In this document: piece by piece, positions 24,713 to 38,389 of the stretch
Numbering within the stretch: the first letter of the stretch is position 1
How the letters are laid out: every line of letters begins with the position of its first letter
Assembly (NCBI RefSeq): GCF_001625215.2
Contig: NC_030382.2
Coordinates: 47,581,364-47,645,363 of the forward strand
Length of the DNA stretch: 64,000 bases
DNA from: Daucus carota subsp. sativus
Taxonomy: Eukaryota > Streptophyta > Magnoliopsida > Apiales > Apiaceae
Reading direction: 5' to 3'
The notes under the pieces: generated by a model
Databases searched by the model: none
What the model was told of the DNA's origin: nothing
The model's input: only the letters and a program-made list of their open reading frames with translations
Translations under genes and position numbers: made by a program

Positions 24713-26079
24713 TGAGTGCGGAGTCTAAATGTGCAATTCAATTCAAATCATATCCGGTGGCTACATCAATTTACATTTTTACGATAAGAATCGTTTGAAT
24801 TGGCTCCACAATAATGTTATGAGCTTAAAATTTATGATCTTTGTGTTTATAAGTGTATTCGATTTGGATTTTCAAAAAAAAATTCATTAATAAAAGTCGA
24901 GAGTATTCAATTGGGATTGTTTATAATTTATAAAAATCAAAATTTGATATTTAATCGGGATTTTAAATCACGCTTAAAAACTCAATGATATTTAATTGAG
25001 ATTGTTTAAAATCCATTAAAATTTAAATTGTTATTGCATTTAAATTTTATGATATTTAAACTGCTTGTTTTAAAAAAATTAATATATTTAAATTGTTATT
25101 GCATTGAAGTGTGTGATTTATTAATGAAAGATTAAGTATTCAAAATGAAATTTTGGACTATACATTTATAAAAATTAATAATTTGACTAGTCACATTAAT
25201 ATCTAAAATGTTTTTGATAATCGCCCCTTTTTATTTTTTTGAATCTCGTAGAATATTTTTTAATCTTTCTTTCATATTCAAATTTAAATTTTTTTGAACA
25301 AATTGATATTTTGGAAATTTAATTCTAAAATTACATTATACTTTAAAATAATGTTGCGGGGAAACATCGCATATGCACATGATTTACTCAACTATCTATT
25401 TTTAATTTAAAATTTTCATATTAGATTTTTCCATTTCTACCCTTGTCATAGTAAGTACTAGCAATATTTAAAAAACTAAATTAACATCGAAAAAAGTAGA
25501 AATTATACTGTACCAAAAAGAGATGAAATACTTAAGATTTGTTTGCCAAACGATTAAAATGGATTAAAAACAATATTTTTTCCCTGTAAATATTCATAAC
25601 ATTAATTCATTTTCTTGAGTGGTGTGAGAGTGTGATATTGTCCTCCTATTTTTTGCTTGATTGGCACGTACAAAAAGTCTGAACCCATCTGGTCTGTAGG
25701 TTTTAAAAAATACTTGAGCTCCACGTACAGACGCCTCTATTATTAGCCGCTTAGCAAACACCCTTGTTCCATAAAAGCCCTTCCTCAATCCTCCCTCTCT
25801 CGTCTCTCCCCTGCTTTCTAAAACCCTAATTATAAACTCTCTCGCCCATCTCTCTCGTCCATTTCTTTTAGCAGCGCAGGTCTCTCTCTCTCTATATATT
25901 ATTTCTCTGATTAGGGCTTCGATTTTACATGGCGTAGCTTCCTTTGTTTATACATATTCGTTTACTATCGGTTAATTTAATTTGTTTCCTCATTGAAACT
26001 CGTTTAATTTGCGTATTCTGATTAAGATTTGTGGTATTGCAGGGGTTTGAATCGATTTGTATCTGCTTTTCATCGCATA
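24713..26079. other. AT-rich spacer and eIF6 promoter/leader
   Basis: The first kilobase is AT-rich and featureless. From about 25780 the sequence becomes CT-rich, with aaaccctaat and a CT repeat at 25881-25894. These features are typical of promoters and leaders of plant ribosome and translation genes. A leader intron probably runs from the GT after gcagcgcag (about 25880) to the AG at 26041-26042. Confidence 0.5.
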
Positions 26080-26121
26080 ATGGCAACTAGTAAGTTTCTC
26101 GGATTTATTCATGATAGTTTA

Positions 26122-26172
<51 letters not shown>

Positions 26173-28863
26173 TACATAAATGGTTTTGAGCATAATTAAT
26201 TAATGGCAGGGCTGCAATTCGAGAATTCATGTGAGATTGGGGTTTTTTCCAAGTTGACCAATGCTTACTGTTTGGTCGCTATCGGAGGTTCTGAGAACTT
26301 CTACAGGTTTAATATCTTATTTAACTTTATTCTAATATTTTGTCTTCGATTAGTTGTCTCCCCTTGTGCTTGCTTTTACAATATAATGCCAAGGCAGTTT
26401 TGTTTTGCCTTTGTATTTTTGTGTTTTTTTTGTCAGCCTGGGTTATAATTTGTGATATATGAATTTGTGAATATTTTGTTATGCAGTGTGTTTGAGTCTG
26501 AGTTAGCTGGTGTGATTCCAGTGGTTAAAACGTCTATTGGTGGGACTCGAATCATTGGAAGGCTTTGTGCTGGTATGGGATATGAATGTGTTATTTTGGT
26601 CTGACATGTCATCTGGTTATTTCATATTTGTTGTATATAATTTTTTTGCATTTTTTTCAGGTAACAAAAATGGGCTCCTCTTGCCTCACACTACAACTGA
26701 CCAAGGTAAGGCTGTACCATTATGTTTCTTTGTTTTGTCGTAGTTCAGTAGTGTGTTTACTGTGCAACTCTAATTGAGTTGCACCCTTTATGTAAAAGCA
26801 TTCACCCTTATAGTTGTTAGCATGTGGTACTTTATCGGTTACAAGTGGATGTATGTATCATAAGATGTCTCTGTGTGCACTAGTGTAGACCGCTGGCATG
26901 TTTAACATCACTTAAATTGATTGAGTATATTACATCTGGTTAATGGATATAATGATTTCTGGATTTCTGTCAGGAATTGGTGAATTCCTGAATTGTTATT
27001 AGTATGTTTTTGTAGTTTTGTACAGTTTTGAGAAAGATTTAGGCATAAAACAGATAAGAAAGTGCAGAAATATAGAGAAGATAGGCAGAATCAGATAGGA
27101 ACTTGTGGAATGACATTCATGTTGATATATTCATATCGTAACAGAGAATACAATTGGTGCTGCCATTTATACTTACTCCCTTACTAACTATATAATTCTC
27201 CTGCACTAACTCTGAAATTACCTGTCTGCTTTTGCTAACTATATAGCATACTACTACTAGTACTATACTACTGCATTCTTGACAAGTTTTGATGTAGAGC
27301 ATTTATAGTGAGTACCAAATTTGCCCATGTATGAATAGTGATTACTTTCTGCAATAAAATTTGCCGATATATGACAGGGATATGTTTTTTTTAAGTTAAA
27401 TGTGTTATTTTAATCTCTTGTGCATTTGGTCTAAAGTGAAAGCATTTTATTGTGGTATTTACTAAAATACATTCAAGTTTTTAGTTAATTCTGTGGTTGA
27501 CCCTGTTGGTGCTTACTATAAAAGTGACCTTGTGATTTCACATATGTTGCTAGGATTTTAGAACCAATTAATTGTTCATGTACATTTTGTGTCACTAATG
27601 TGTGTCTTTTTTTAAAGAACTTCAACATTTAAGGAACAGTCTTCCTGATCAAGTAGTTGTTCAGCGTGTTGATGAGAGGTTGTCTGCCCTAGGAAATTGC
27701 ATAGCATGCAATGATCATGTTGCACTTACCCACACTGATCTTGATAGGGTAAGCTCCAAATTTTTTTGTTGTATGTGTGATTCACCCCATAATGAATGCC
27801 ATTGATTTTATATTAGTATTAGCTTGATTTGTGCTTAAAATTTTTTTATGCTATATTGTTTATCCGCTTGGGTTGAAAAAAAAAAAAATCCTACATATCT
27901 GTGGAATTTTCTCTAAATTTATGTTGGACAGATGTACTTGTATAAGAACATAGCTGAAAACTGAAGCTGCAGTTTAACTGGCAAAAAACTAGGGTTACCT
28001 TCAAAAATACATTATGTATGCTTCTTAAACAAAAATGTTCTGCAGCTTTTGGCCTTGTGGAACTTCAGAGGTTCATATGTTTTGCTGTGTTAAATCTTGT
28101 TGTGGACCTAGGGGGGTGCAATAGTGGTATATCTTTGATTTCCTGCATGTTTGTAACTGAGCCAGCAGGAAGCCAATCTTGATTCAGACCATTTAGATTT
28201 CAGAATTGTCTTGCATTAATTATATGGATTTGAGGCTGATTGATTTGAATATTATTGCAAATTATCTTTTAGACTCGCTGGAAGTGATGCAGGATGGACT
28301 TGATGTTGTTGCCTTAAAAAATATGGCTATTTGGAACAAATAAAATACTTAGAGTTGCTTTTTAATTTTCTTAAACTAGGAAACAGAGGAGTTGATTGCT
28401 GATGTCCTTGGTGTAGAAGTGTTCAGGCAGACAATTGCTGGTAACATTCTTGTTGGTAGCTATTGTGCCTTCTCAAATAGAGGTGGTTTGGTAAGTAAAT
28501 ATTTTTTTTTGGGGGTAAAATTTAATAATCTTCTTCATTATTGGAGCCTTTGGGCTTTGTCAACTTCATGGATCAGTATTAATTTAGATACTGATGTTGG
28601 AACAGGTTCATCCTCATACATCCATTGAAGATTTGGATGAACTTTCCACTCTGCTTCAGGTTCCTTTGGTTGCAGGAACAGTGAACCGTGGTAGTGAAGT
28701 GGTAGCAGCTGGTTTGACTGTAAATGACTGGACAGCTTTCTGTGGCTCGGACACTACAGCAACAGAATTATCAGTAATCGAGAGTGTCTTCAAGCTGCGA
28801 GAGTCCCAGCCAAGCAGCATTGTGGATGAGATGAGGAAATCTTTGATTGATACCTATGTTTAA
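26080..28863 (+). CDS. eIF6: Eukaryotic translation initiation factor 6
   Basis: The seven exons are 26080-26089, 26210-26306, 26487-26572, 26661-26705, 27618-27748, 28380-28490 and 28606-28863. They give 245 residues, exactly the usual eIF6 length. The first exon codes only MAT plus one base and joins to [18 protein letters not shown]. The fivefold pentein repeat fold is recognisable throughout, for example [20 protein letters not shown] and [16 protein letters not shown]. eIF6 binds the 60S subunit, is needed for its nucleolar and cytoplasmic maturation, and blocks early joining to 40S until release by SBDS/EFL1. No odd residue was noticed. The first intron contains a TA microsatellite. Confidence 0.96.
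26130..26169. repeat. (TA)n microsatellite in eIF6 intron 1
   Basis: About 20 uninterrupted TA units lie 40 bases after the first donor site. The intron is only about 120 bases long, so the repeat makes up a third of it. Confidence 0.95.
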
Positions 28864-30770
28864 ACATTTTAAGGGTGCCAAAATGATGCGGGCAGTGTTG
28901 AATGTGCCAAGTACTTGTGTCTTTCTTGAATCTTACTTTCCTGCTTCTGGATCTATTATCTTTGACATTCGGTGATGAATATGTTTGTGTTGTATAACAT
29001 ATTATATCAATATCCAAATGGGCTGGTGTTCTGTTTCTCTGGAATTATGGCGCTTGCCTCTGTTTTAGATGGGCCAAGATTTATGCACTGCTGATATACT
29101 GTTACTTTTTATTCTTAAAGAAATTAATCTCCATGCAGTGATAGTCTTCATGTCTGTCAAACTGTGTTATTTTTGCTTTGATGCAGTTGTTACCTGGCTT
29201 CGACTAAAAGGCTGGTAGTTCAATTGTTTTGCTGCAAGATATAGAAGCTTGCACCAGATGGCAGTCATATTGCTCAGTTTTGAACTTTCTGGCTAAGAAG
29301 CATACACATATTGGTTAAGGTTGTACTTGTAAGGACACGAAACTACCATGTGCATCCGGTGGTAAAGGATCCGGCCTAACAGGGTTTACTGTTGATAATC
29401 AAAAGAGGAATCCCAAAGAGCAAAACTGAAAAAGTAAGGGAGATTTTGTAATCTATAAAGGCTACCATTGGCTTGAAGTGCATTGATCAGATGAGCCTGA
29501 TAGATAAATATCTACTTCCTTTTGACAATTAAAAACACAATAATTTTCTTATGTTTTTTGAATAAAATAATTTTCTTATGTTAATTGCTGCATTCACATC
29601 AGTAAATAAAGTAATGACAGTCTAAAGAGAGAAGCTATGCAAACGAATAGTGTAATATCGTCTTTCCTGGTGCCCAACAGTATTATCATAGTGGATTTTC
29701 TAGTACGAGCTACAACCAAATTTTAATAATGTGATAGATTTTTATTGACTTCAATTCATTAATAATAAGGTTCTCTCCATGCAAAAAAATCTTTATCACT
29801 TAAAACCATCTTTTTAAATAAAAAATAGTTGTTAATGTGGGTTGATGAACACACTAGAAGGACCAAACCTGCATGCAAAATAATCTTTATTAATCAAAAC
29901 ACACTAGAAGGACCCTTATCATGAAGTGAAATGGTTTTTTTTTTAAATTTTTCTCAGCTTTCTTCATTCAACAAGAAGATGACAATAAAAATATTTATGA
30001 ATTGACAAACAGTATGCAGGCAAGCCTGTATGTTTCGTAAGTTTAATATCATCCTGTTTAAGGATAAAATATTAAAACTGCGTACATTGATGCCCAAGAC
30101 AGATTAAAACGAGTAAACTTTCATCGAACATATGTCATTGATTCACTGCCATATCCGCATTACTAAAATCAATCACCTTTTCTGCAATCCTATCTGCGGT
30201 ATGAATCACATATAAGCACAAGTACACCCTTTTCTGCCAACTAAAGAGTAAACTTATTAGATTAAATTTAAATATATACATTGTCAAAATTTATGTATTA
30301 TATAACTTTTAAATAAATAATAATAATATTCATGCATCACACAAGATTTAAACTAATTAATATTATTTTCCATGAAACAATTTTTATTTATAAACTCTGG
30401 TCATGAAATAAGACGTTCTCTGCTTGTAATCTACGAGGTATAACCGAATAAAAAAATCCATTGAATAAAAATCTTTTAAAATTTTTCATAAGAATAAGTT
30501 GTGATTATTTGAAGTGAACAGAGATCACGATTTGCACGCTAAAGAAAGCAGGGAGATCCAACGGCACAGATCGGGTCATCCTTAAGTTGCTCGATTCATG
30601 AAAGTATTTATAGTAATGAAGTTCATTATTTCAATGGCACTAATCCACTCTCCCACCCATTTCTCACGCTTTATCTTCTCATTCAATTTTTCCTTATTCT
30701 TCTTCCTCACTTCATCTACATTGTTGTCTTACTTTTCGAATATTTTCCGGTTCTATAATCATTTCGAAAT
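28864..30770. other. eIF6 3' region and 14-3-3 promoter
   Basis: The first few hundred bases are the eIF6 3' UTR. The remainder has no coding signal. Near 29830-29920 the phrase acacactagaaggacc occurs twice. The leader of the 14-3-3 gene (about 30620-30770) is CT-rich. Confidence 0.4.
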
Positions 30771-32819
30771 ATGTCTTCGGACAAGGACAGAGATACTCAT
30801 GTTTACATGGCTAAGCTTGCTGAACAAGCTGAACGTTATGAAGGTACTATAATATTATAATTTATGTTTTTTTTTTTCTGAATGTGTCTGCGCGCTCGTG
30901 TAATAAAAGTTGAAATGTCCCTACAATTGTTTGAAATTTATATTTAGAAAGATGTATATATTTGTGATCATTTGAATTAATTGATTGCTTCTTGCAAGCT
31001 TATGATCAGACAGTGATTACATTTAGGGTTTGAATAGTACAGTTTTTGCTTTTGTTAGACTAATTATTGATATAAAAAATTAAGGAAAATCGAATTAAAG
31101 ATATGTGGAATGTGTCTTGGTGCAATTTTGGTGAGGTAAAGTAGGTTATTGATGTTGTTAAGATAGATTTCAATTACAAATAATAGAAAATTTTGTTGAT
31201 CGTAGAAATGGTGGACTGTATGAAACAAGTTGCAAAGCTTAATGTTGAGCTCACTGTTGAGGAGAGAAACCTGCTTTCGGTTGGGTACAAGAATGTAATT
31301 GGTGCCCGGAGAGCTTCTTGGCGGATAATGTCATCCATTGAGCAGAAGGAAGAGTCCAAGGGGAATGAGCAAAATGTTAAACTAATTAAGGGGTACCGCC
31401 AGAAGGTGGAGGATGAGCTCTCCAACATTTGCAATGATATTCTTTCTATCATTGACAAGAATCTGGTTCCCTCTTCTACCTCCGGAGAAGCTACTGTGTT
31501 TTACTACAAGATGTAAGTCATGTTATTGTTGAGGTATAAGTACTTGCATTCCTTTTGAGTGTTAGTTTGTTAAAGCCTTGCTGCTTGTCATTTAAATCAA
31601 GTGTCTTTTAGATCTCTGTGGTCTTATCTGTCACTCACAATTATACTGCATCTGCTACAAGTTGCTAAATCAAGAGTTTGGTTTGACTCTCATGTTAATC
31701 TGATTAGTGACTGATAATCATGCAGAATTGCAGAATGGTATAATGATTGGTTTATTGTTGTTTCAAGTCTTCTTTACACTATTTCTGTTTAACTCTTTAA
31801 CTTAGCTGTCTTGCTTCATGGCTGCATCAATACAGGAAGGGTGACTACTATCGATATCTTGCCGAGTTCAAGACTGACCAGGCAAAGAAAGACTGCTCTG
31901 ACAATTCATTGAAAGGCTACGAGGCATGAATATATACATATATTGAATTAGAAATGTTTTAATAAATTAAACAACACACCAGTGCGTGACACTTTACAGT
32001 TTACATAGTTTTGATTTTGTCCTATGGCATTTGATTAGGCTGCTTCTGAAACTGCAAGTAAAGAACTCCCTTCAACGCACCCAATCCGTCTAGGCCTTGC
32101 TCTGAATTTCTCCGTCTTCTACTACGAGATAATGAATTCCCCTGAGAGGTTTCTTATGCAGATTCCTCAATCCTCTTTGTTCCGTTTTCTTCCTATAGAA
32201 CTGTGATTCAGTTGTATGGGTTGGTAATGCAGGGCTTGCCATTTAGCTAAACAAGCTTTTGATGAGGCAATTGCAGAGCTCGATACCTTGAGCGAAGAGT
32301 CCTACAAGGACAGCACCTTAATTATGCAGCTGTTAAGAGACAATCTCACTTTGTGGACCTCTGATTTACCCGAGGATGGAGGTATATTATTTTATCAATA
32401 TTCTTCTTTATCAGATATGTAGTCATATGTTTTCTTGACATAAACAAAAAAGATAGTTGGCTGAATTGGAATTAAAGGACCTGGTAGATATTGGTAAGAT
32501 ATTTAACAAAACTTGCTATGCAATAGAGTTATGGTTCTGTATTGATGAGTACTGCTCATGTTATTCACGTTCTTCAAAGTTAAAGCTCCGACTATCAAAT
32601 CCTACCTGCAACTAATCCATTTCTATGAAGGAACCTAATAGTGCAACTTATATCAAATGCAGGCGATGACAACAACGCTAAAGGAGAAGAATCTAAATCC
32701 GAATCTAAACCTGCAGCAACAGCTGAGGTAAATATCTTCCGTTACTTTACATAATCAAATGCTTAACATGTCTTGCTATTGATTTAAATTGCTAAACACA
32801 AACTTATTTGCAGACTTGA
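30771..32819 (+). CDS. 14-3-3 protein, epsilon type, 265 aa
   Basis: The seven exons are 30771-30843, 31206-31512, 31836-31923, 32039-32148, 32233-32381, 32663-32727 and 32814-32819. They close in frame to 266 codons. The last exon holds only Thr and the stop. Family signatures are intact: [20 protein letters not shown] in the dimer and phosphate-binding region, and [20 protein letters not shown] near the C-terminus. 14-3-3 dimers bind phosphoserine/threonine motifs in client proteins. The seven-exon split and the N-terminal exon are those of the epsilon group (Arabidopsis GRF9-13), as I recall. Intron 3 begins GC rather than GT (GAG|GCATGA). No GT alternative keeps the frame. Confidence 0.95.
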
Positions 32820-33699
32820 TTTAAACCTAAAGTGTGGCGACACTCCTATCATGAAGTACTTGGGAATGTGTCCTTTGTCTCGGGATTGCATGGTATTCTA
32901 TTGGCATCTTGCAATGATATCAATATATAATCTTGGGATCACAAATCAGATCAAAGTTAGATTCTTCAATTTCTCTCAATTTGATTATGCTGTTGATTCT
33001 GCTTTTATAATTATTTCACTGCGGCACAGCCACTTCACGTTTAACTGGTGATTGAGATCTAATTATGTCTCTGCTCTATCTATTACGCCGTTTCTCTTGT
33101 ATTTACCTAGGGTTTGTGGTTTAAAATAATCATGACCTTCAGCTAGATAAAATCATAGCAGCTCCTTCCCTTGTGGAGATAATATTTGGATGTATTTTAT
33201 GACAGTTACTTCTGTTGGTATCAATAGAGACTAATGAAGTTTAGTCCATACTGCCAAACGAAGCTAGTTACGAACTATATCAAATTTTAACTGATCTTTA
33301 ATAAGGAATATACTTCTGTCAATGAGCACCTTGTAAAGTTCCTTGGATAGTAATGCATATTTTTTATTATACTTTCAATTATTACACAGAATGCCGACTT
33401 ATCTGCACACAAGTAGACAGCAGAGGCACCTCCCTTGTATGCAATAAAACTATAAAGTCAAAATAACATTGGCGGAACCACCACATACACAAACTTTGAG
33501 TCAAAAGAACATATATATAGGCAAATATAGAATCTTGACACTTCCGTCTTTTATTCTAAATCCCGAAACTATTGTAGCAAGACAAACTGCTTGAGAACAT
33601 GAGATACTACATGATCACAAAAGTCAAATGCACCGCGACTTGACAAGATCACACCGTACAGAAAGATAAATAAAATATCACAAGTCTTCTCTGTCTCAT
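32820..33699. other. Convergent 3' regions of 14-3-3 and EAF7-like genes
   Basis: Both genes end into this interval. The open frame at 32851-33051 overlaps the 14-3-3 3' UTR and has no recognisable domain. Nothing else is seen. Confidence 0.4.
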
Positions 33700-36192
33700 T
33701 TATATACCGCCAATTGTGGTAGAATTCAGAAGTTCTTCCTTGACAAAGAAACTCCGTGGAAGGCAGAAATCTTCTTCTTGGTTAAGTAATTCAATATCCT
33801 CATATTCCGGTTCCTGCAATAGGATCAAGAATAAGATAATTGTTTTTGCAAAATCAACAATAACATTTTGACAATTTTCCCTAGTGGATATTAGCTAGTA
33901 TTAAAACAATGCTTGTCACACAGACTGTACAACTCCATACACGTTTGTCATATGAAAAAAAAAAAAACTCCAATCCACTATATTGGATTGTGAACTAATG
34001 TTTTGAGAGTATGATTTTACATTTGGAGTTTGGACTATATTCTTCGAAAAACTTCTTTACATAGGAAAATAATATCATATGCTTTGAGAAAGTATACAGT
34101 GATAATGATCATTTCTTCACAATATCCAAGAAGGACTTAGGTTAATATTAAATGCACTGTCTTTTGTATAGCACTGCCACATTAATAGCTTGAAACCAGT
34201 GAAAGTATTTAACCTGGAAAAACTGCATATTTTAGTGGATGAAGACCACATTACATACCAGCATATCTAGATTGTAGAAACGGTCTAGCAACTGCAGAAC
34301 CTCGGAAGGAGAGAACTGTCTTTTTAAGCTGTAACAAAAAACTATTGCGGTGTCAGAATTGTGAGGGTAAGTAAGAATGAGATAGAAATATTTAGTACTT
34401 ATGATAGGACATCAAGATTGCAACCTTCTCTGCAAATATTCGGTCAGCCCAAAAAGAACAAAATGGCGATGTATTCCTGCAAGACCCCATAACAAGCGAC
34501 AAAAGTTTCACAATCTAAAGCATCAATGAAATACTAATTACTAATAATAAGAAAGATTTACTACTGTTTCTTCTTATATTAGTATCCCTAAATATATTCA
34601 GTACACAAAGCGACTACATCACGGAGAATGGGGGCTGATATAGAGTAGGTACTCGTATCTTTTACTCCCTCCGTCCCTATTTATCTGTCCACTTTGGAAG
34701 TAAAAATTTGTCCCTATTTATCTGTCCATTTATACTTTCAAAACTAATTTAATGATAGTTTTTCAAATATATCTCCATAATTTCAATTTTCAAGGCTTGA
34801 CTTATTTAAAACTTGGTTGAATTCATGTTTTCAAGACATAAAGTAGGGGTATTCCACCATTTTCAAGATATTAATTAGAGGTATTTAATGAAAAAGTTAT
34901 ACAATTAATTATCCTTTGGTATGTGTTTTTTTTCCAAAATGGACAGATAAAAAGGGACGGAGGGAGTAATTTTTAAGTCAAATGTGGCTCTTTTACGAGA
35001 AATACAGTTCCATAAGATGTATTCAAGAATTGACTCCTTACAGTAATTATTGGAATATGTCAACATCTTAAAAAACCTCCATCAGCTTTAACTTTAGTAA
35101 TCATATCTTGGCAAACCCTTGGTGGTATTAAAGAGATTCTAGAAATATAATTACCTATATTAGTCTGACACAAACAATGTCTTAACTATAAAACAAAACA
35201 AAATATCAGTATTACCAGGATTAAAAAGAGAGAAGAAATTTTCTCTATCATATAATAGAAACAAAACAAAGGCCTAACACTATCTCTATTCTGTAATAAG
35301 AAGAATTTACTACAGACAACTACACCTACTGCATACTAGTTATATAGAAGTTCTCTGTTCCAAATTATAAATTATACATATTTCCTATTCGCCGTATTGA
35401 AATATTTTGCCTCTGCCAAATTTTATTACTACAAACTCATGCCCTTGAGTGTAAACATGGAGAATTAGTTGAGTACAGCAACAATGAGGATTGAAGGTGC
35501 GGATATGATGATGAGAATTGCAATCTCGACTGAAAACAGACCCATGGCGTTCATCACCCCTCTCCCTCCCTGCAAGATTTATACTTAATAGTGGCCTTTT
35601 CTAGTTCCAATAAGAGAACAAGCAAATGAGATGCCTAGCCCCAACTATTTTCATCTTAACCTTTCTCACTCACAGATTAATTGACTGCCACCAGGTTATT
35701 CCATGTTCCTCTAATAAACTTGATTTTAAATTCAAGCTTTTAAATTCCATATCAGTCATATACTCACTGCCATTAAAGATAGATATGTTTCCATTGTAGA
35801 ATGTGATCAAAGAAGTTAAAATATTTATCTCAACTAATATCTAGAGGATAGTTAAAATAAACAAGATATGAATGTTCAAACATTTAACCCAAAATAATAA
35901 TTTGGGGTGGAAGAACTTGCCGCATAATTTGACGAGAGGATAGATTTCAAGAGCTTCTAAAAGCTTAAGCTCCACTTCAACTTGTAATTGCTCCTATATT
36001 TAACCTCATATTAATGTCATCCCACGTTAAACAGTAACATACATGTATGAGAGAGACGAAGCGAGAGAGAGAGGGGGGGGGGGAGAGAGAGACCTTTTCA
36101 GCGGAAGAAGAAAATGAAGGTAGATTTTTACAAGGGGAATGTGCAGACATGCCTTCTTCTTCTGTTCCAATTTCTCCATCCAGCCCCGTCAT
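33700..36192 (-). CDS. EAF7/MRGBP-like (CT20 family) chromatin protein, 120 aa
   Basis: Exons on the minus strand are 36192-36094, 35569-35542 (28 bases), 34476-34425, 34328-34259 and 33813-33700. The phases close to 121 codons. The conserved core is GIHRHFVLFGLTEYLQRS, then FSPSEVLQLLDRFYNLDML, then LNQEEDFCLPRSFFVKEE. This is the CT20 signature of yeast Eaf7 and human MRGBP, subunits of the NuA4/TIP60 histone acetyltransferase complex. The three downstream exons are certain. The two upstream ones (MTGLDGEIGTEEEG.. and GGRGVMNAMG) were chosen because their splice sites and phases fit; they are less sure. A Stowaway MITE sits in intron 2. The first donor is followed directly by a GA/G simple repeat. 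Confidence 0.8.
34665..34966. mobile_element. Stowaway-type MITE in an EAF7 intron
   Basis: The ends are CTCCCTCCGTCCC and GGGACGGAGGGAG, flanked by TA. It is nearly identical over its whole 302 bases to the copy at 57682-57985. Confidence 0.88.
36058..36092. repeat. (GA)n(G)n simple repeat
   Basis: A GA run, a G run of about 12 and another GA run abut the 5' splice site of the EAF7-like gene's first exon. In the transcript this is a CU/C tract just inside the intron. Confidence 0.9.
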
Positions 36193-36385
36193 TTTTCTTT
36201 TTCTATCAAGACTCCGCACTGAACAAATGTAGGATCCTGATGCAACATGTGTGTTTGTGTTCCGTATATGTTTGGTTAAATTATTCGTTGTTTTTCTGCA
36301 CGGAGATGGAAGTCGTGGAATGATGGATTTCTTTCATCACCAAGAGGAGCTGAGCTAGGTATGGCGATCCAATGTGTACAGGTAA

Positions 36386-36741
36386 GAGCATCTCCAACGC
36401 TATACAACTGTTAGGTATAATATCTACGTGTCATTGTCTTATACTTAATGTGTAAATAAATGACTACTCCAACGCAGGCTCCTGTTAGGTATAATTTTAC
36501 CTACCGAAAAAAGGGTACGTCACATTTGTTGATCCTCCTGCCATCATCTAAAATAATCCACGTCACCTTCAACTTAAAAAACATCTTCTCGGTAGTCTAA
36601 ACCAAGCCTTCTTTTAATTCTTATTTTTATTTATAACATATAATATAATATCTTAAATCACTTTTTAAATATTTAATTTAAAATATTGAATATATATAGC
36701 TAAAAGATATATATTTAATTTTTATATTTTTACTTATATTG

Positions 36742-36774
<33 letters not shown>

Positions 36775-37493
36775 ATATATACATATATATATATATTATT
36801 TTATTTAGTCCAAATCTTATTATTTTTTATTTATAATATATAACATACTAACTTGAATCCTTTTTCAATATTTAATTTAAAATATCTAAATTATAGTTTA
36901 AATATATAATATTATAATATACAAATTATTTATATATGTTCATAATTACTATATGTATAGATGTATTAATTAAATTTTCAATTTATAAATTAAAATGTTA
37001 TTTAATAAAAGTGTAAAAATATGATTTTATTGTTAACTACATTTATAAAATTCTAATAATCAATATATGACTTAACATATTTCAAGTAAGTTTAAGATAC
37101 ATAATATTATAATATACAAATTATGTATATGTGTATCATTATTATATATATAGATATACTATTTATATTTTTTAATTTATAAAGTTATGATGTTATGTAA
37201 TATTATTAAGTGTTATAATTTTTTTTATAATGTTTATTTTAACATATTAACATAAATATAAAAATGTTATAATTTTGTTATAGTTTTATAAAATGCAATA
37301 TTAATTTTCATGCATAGCAAATTTATTTAAATGTATTTTAATTATATATTTAAAAATAGTAAAGAAATAATATTTTATATATAGCTGATGGTTATAGCTA
37401 ACCCCATTGGAGCAAAAATCATTACAGGTTCAATAAAATTTTAGCTAAGCATCATTTAGCTAACAGTTTTCAATGTTAGCGTTGGAGATGCTC
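36386..37493. mobile_element. PIF/Harbinger-type MITE, 1.1 kb
   Basis: The terminal inverted repeats GAGCATCTCCAACGCT and AGCGTTGGAGATGCTC match exactly over 16 bases. The target TAA is duplicated at 36383-36385 and 37494-37496. The interior is very AT-rich, with a TA microsatellite near 36745-36795. There is no coding region. The three-base T(A/T)A target and the GAGCATCTCC terminus are typical of Tourist-like elements. Confidence 0.85.
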
Positions 37494-37496
37494 TAA

Positions 37497-38389
37497 GGTT
37501 GTATTTGGCCCGTTGGGGAGCCCAATACAGACATATAGCAATTCGACTTCGGCCCGATACAGCACGGACCGTTTGACTTGCCCAAAGCTATTTATCGTCT
37601 GAAGCAAGTGTAACACGAAACAAATTATCTATCGAAGCAAAGTAATTCTAATTTATTATTTTGGATGAGTTTATTGTTATTTAAAAATTTATTATATATA
37701 GAACCAAAAGTACACTAAATAAATGAAAGCGATTATAACATAATTTTATTAAATAATCTTTCGAATTTAACAAAATATCATAATATCCTGAATCCTTTTG
37801 AAATAATGTACTTTTTTTTCACTTTTTCTGAATATAATATTACAAATATTTCATATTCGTTTTCGACAAAAAAATAAATTTATATTAAAAAATAATAATG
37901 TATTATTTTTAATAAAAGTAGTCATACGGAACAAAATATGAGATTAATTTGGTGTAACAAGTCTCACGACATTTACGATAACATGAGCCATGAGTGGGCT
38001 ACATCTTTGTGGTCGGCACGGACCCCACTTAAATATACATTGCGCCGTACTTAAACAGTGTGAAGAAGTGGTGGGTACCCAGTGGAATTGGACACGATGA
38101 AGCTAAGCACTGAGCATGCATGTGATTTTAGGACCGTTTATTAAAGCAAACCGACACGCGCCACATACTCCAAACAAGAATTGTCATTTCATGACCAAAA
38201 GCAATCTAAAGCTCTCTGCCTCCCACACTGTCTCTAAATATCTCCTAGTCTTTTCTATACGCTGTAACAAGAGCCCTTGGGATTGACACGCTCTCACTAG
38301 ATCTTCTGTGCATAGATCCCCTTTCACTCAAATATTGTATCAAACTCTTTCCTCTCCTCTTCACAGACCACAACTATCATTCTCTAAAA
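37497..38389. other. Upstream region of the X8 gene
   Basis: This is AT-rich spacer, then about 250 bases of higher-GC promoter and CT-rich leader just before the X8 start codon. I see no gene. Confidence 0.4.

Noticed and set aside
35461-35580. Small hydrophobic peptide ending in SILIVAVLN on the minus strand
   Set aside because: It is read-through of the 28-base EAF7 exon into its intron. The exon is followed directly by a usable GT donor.
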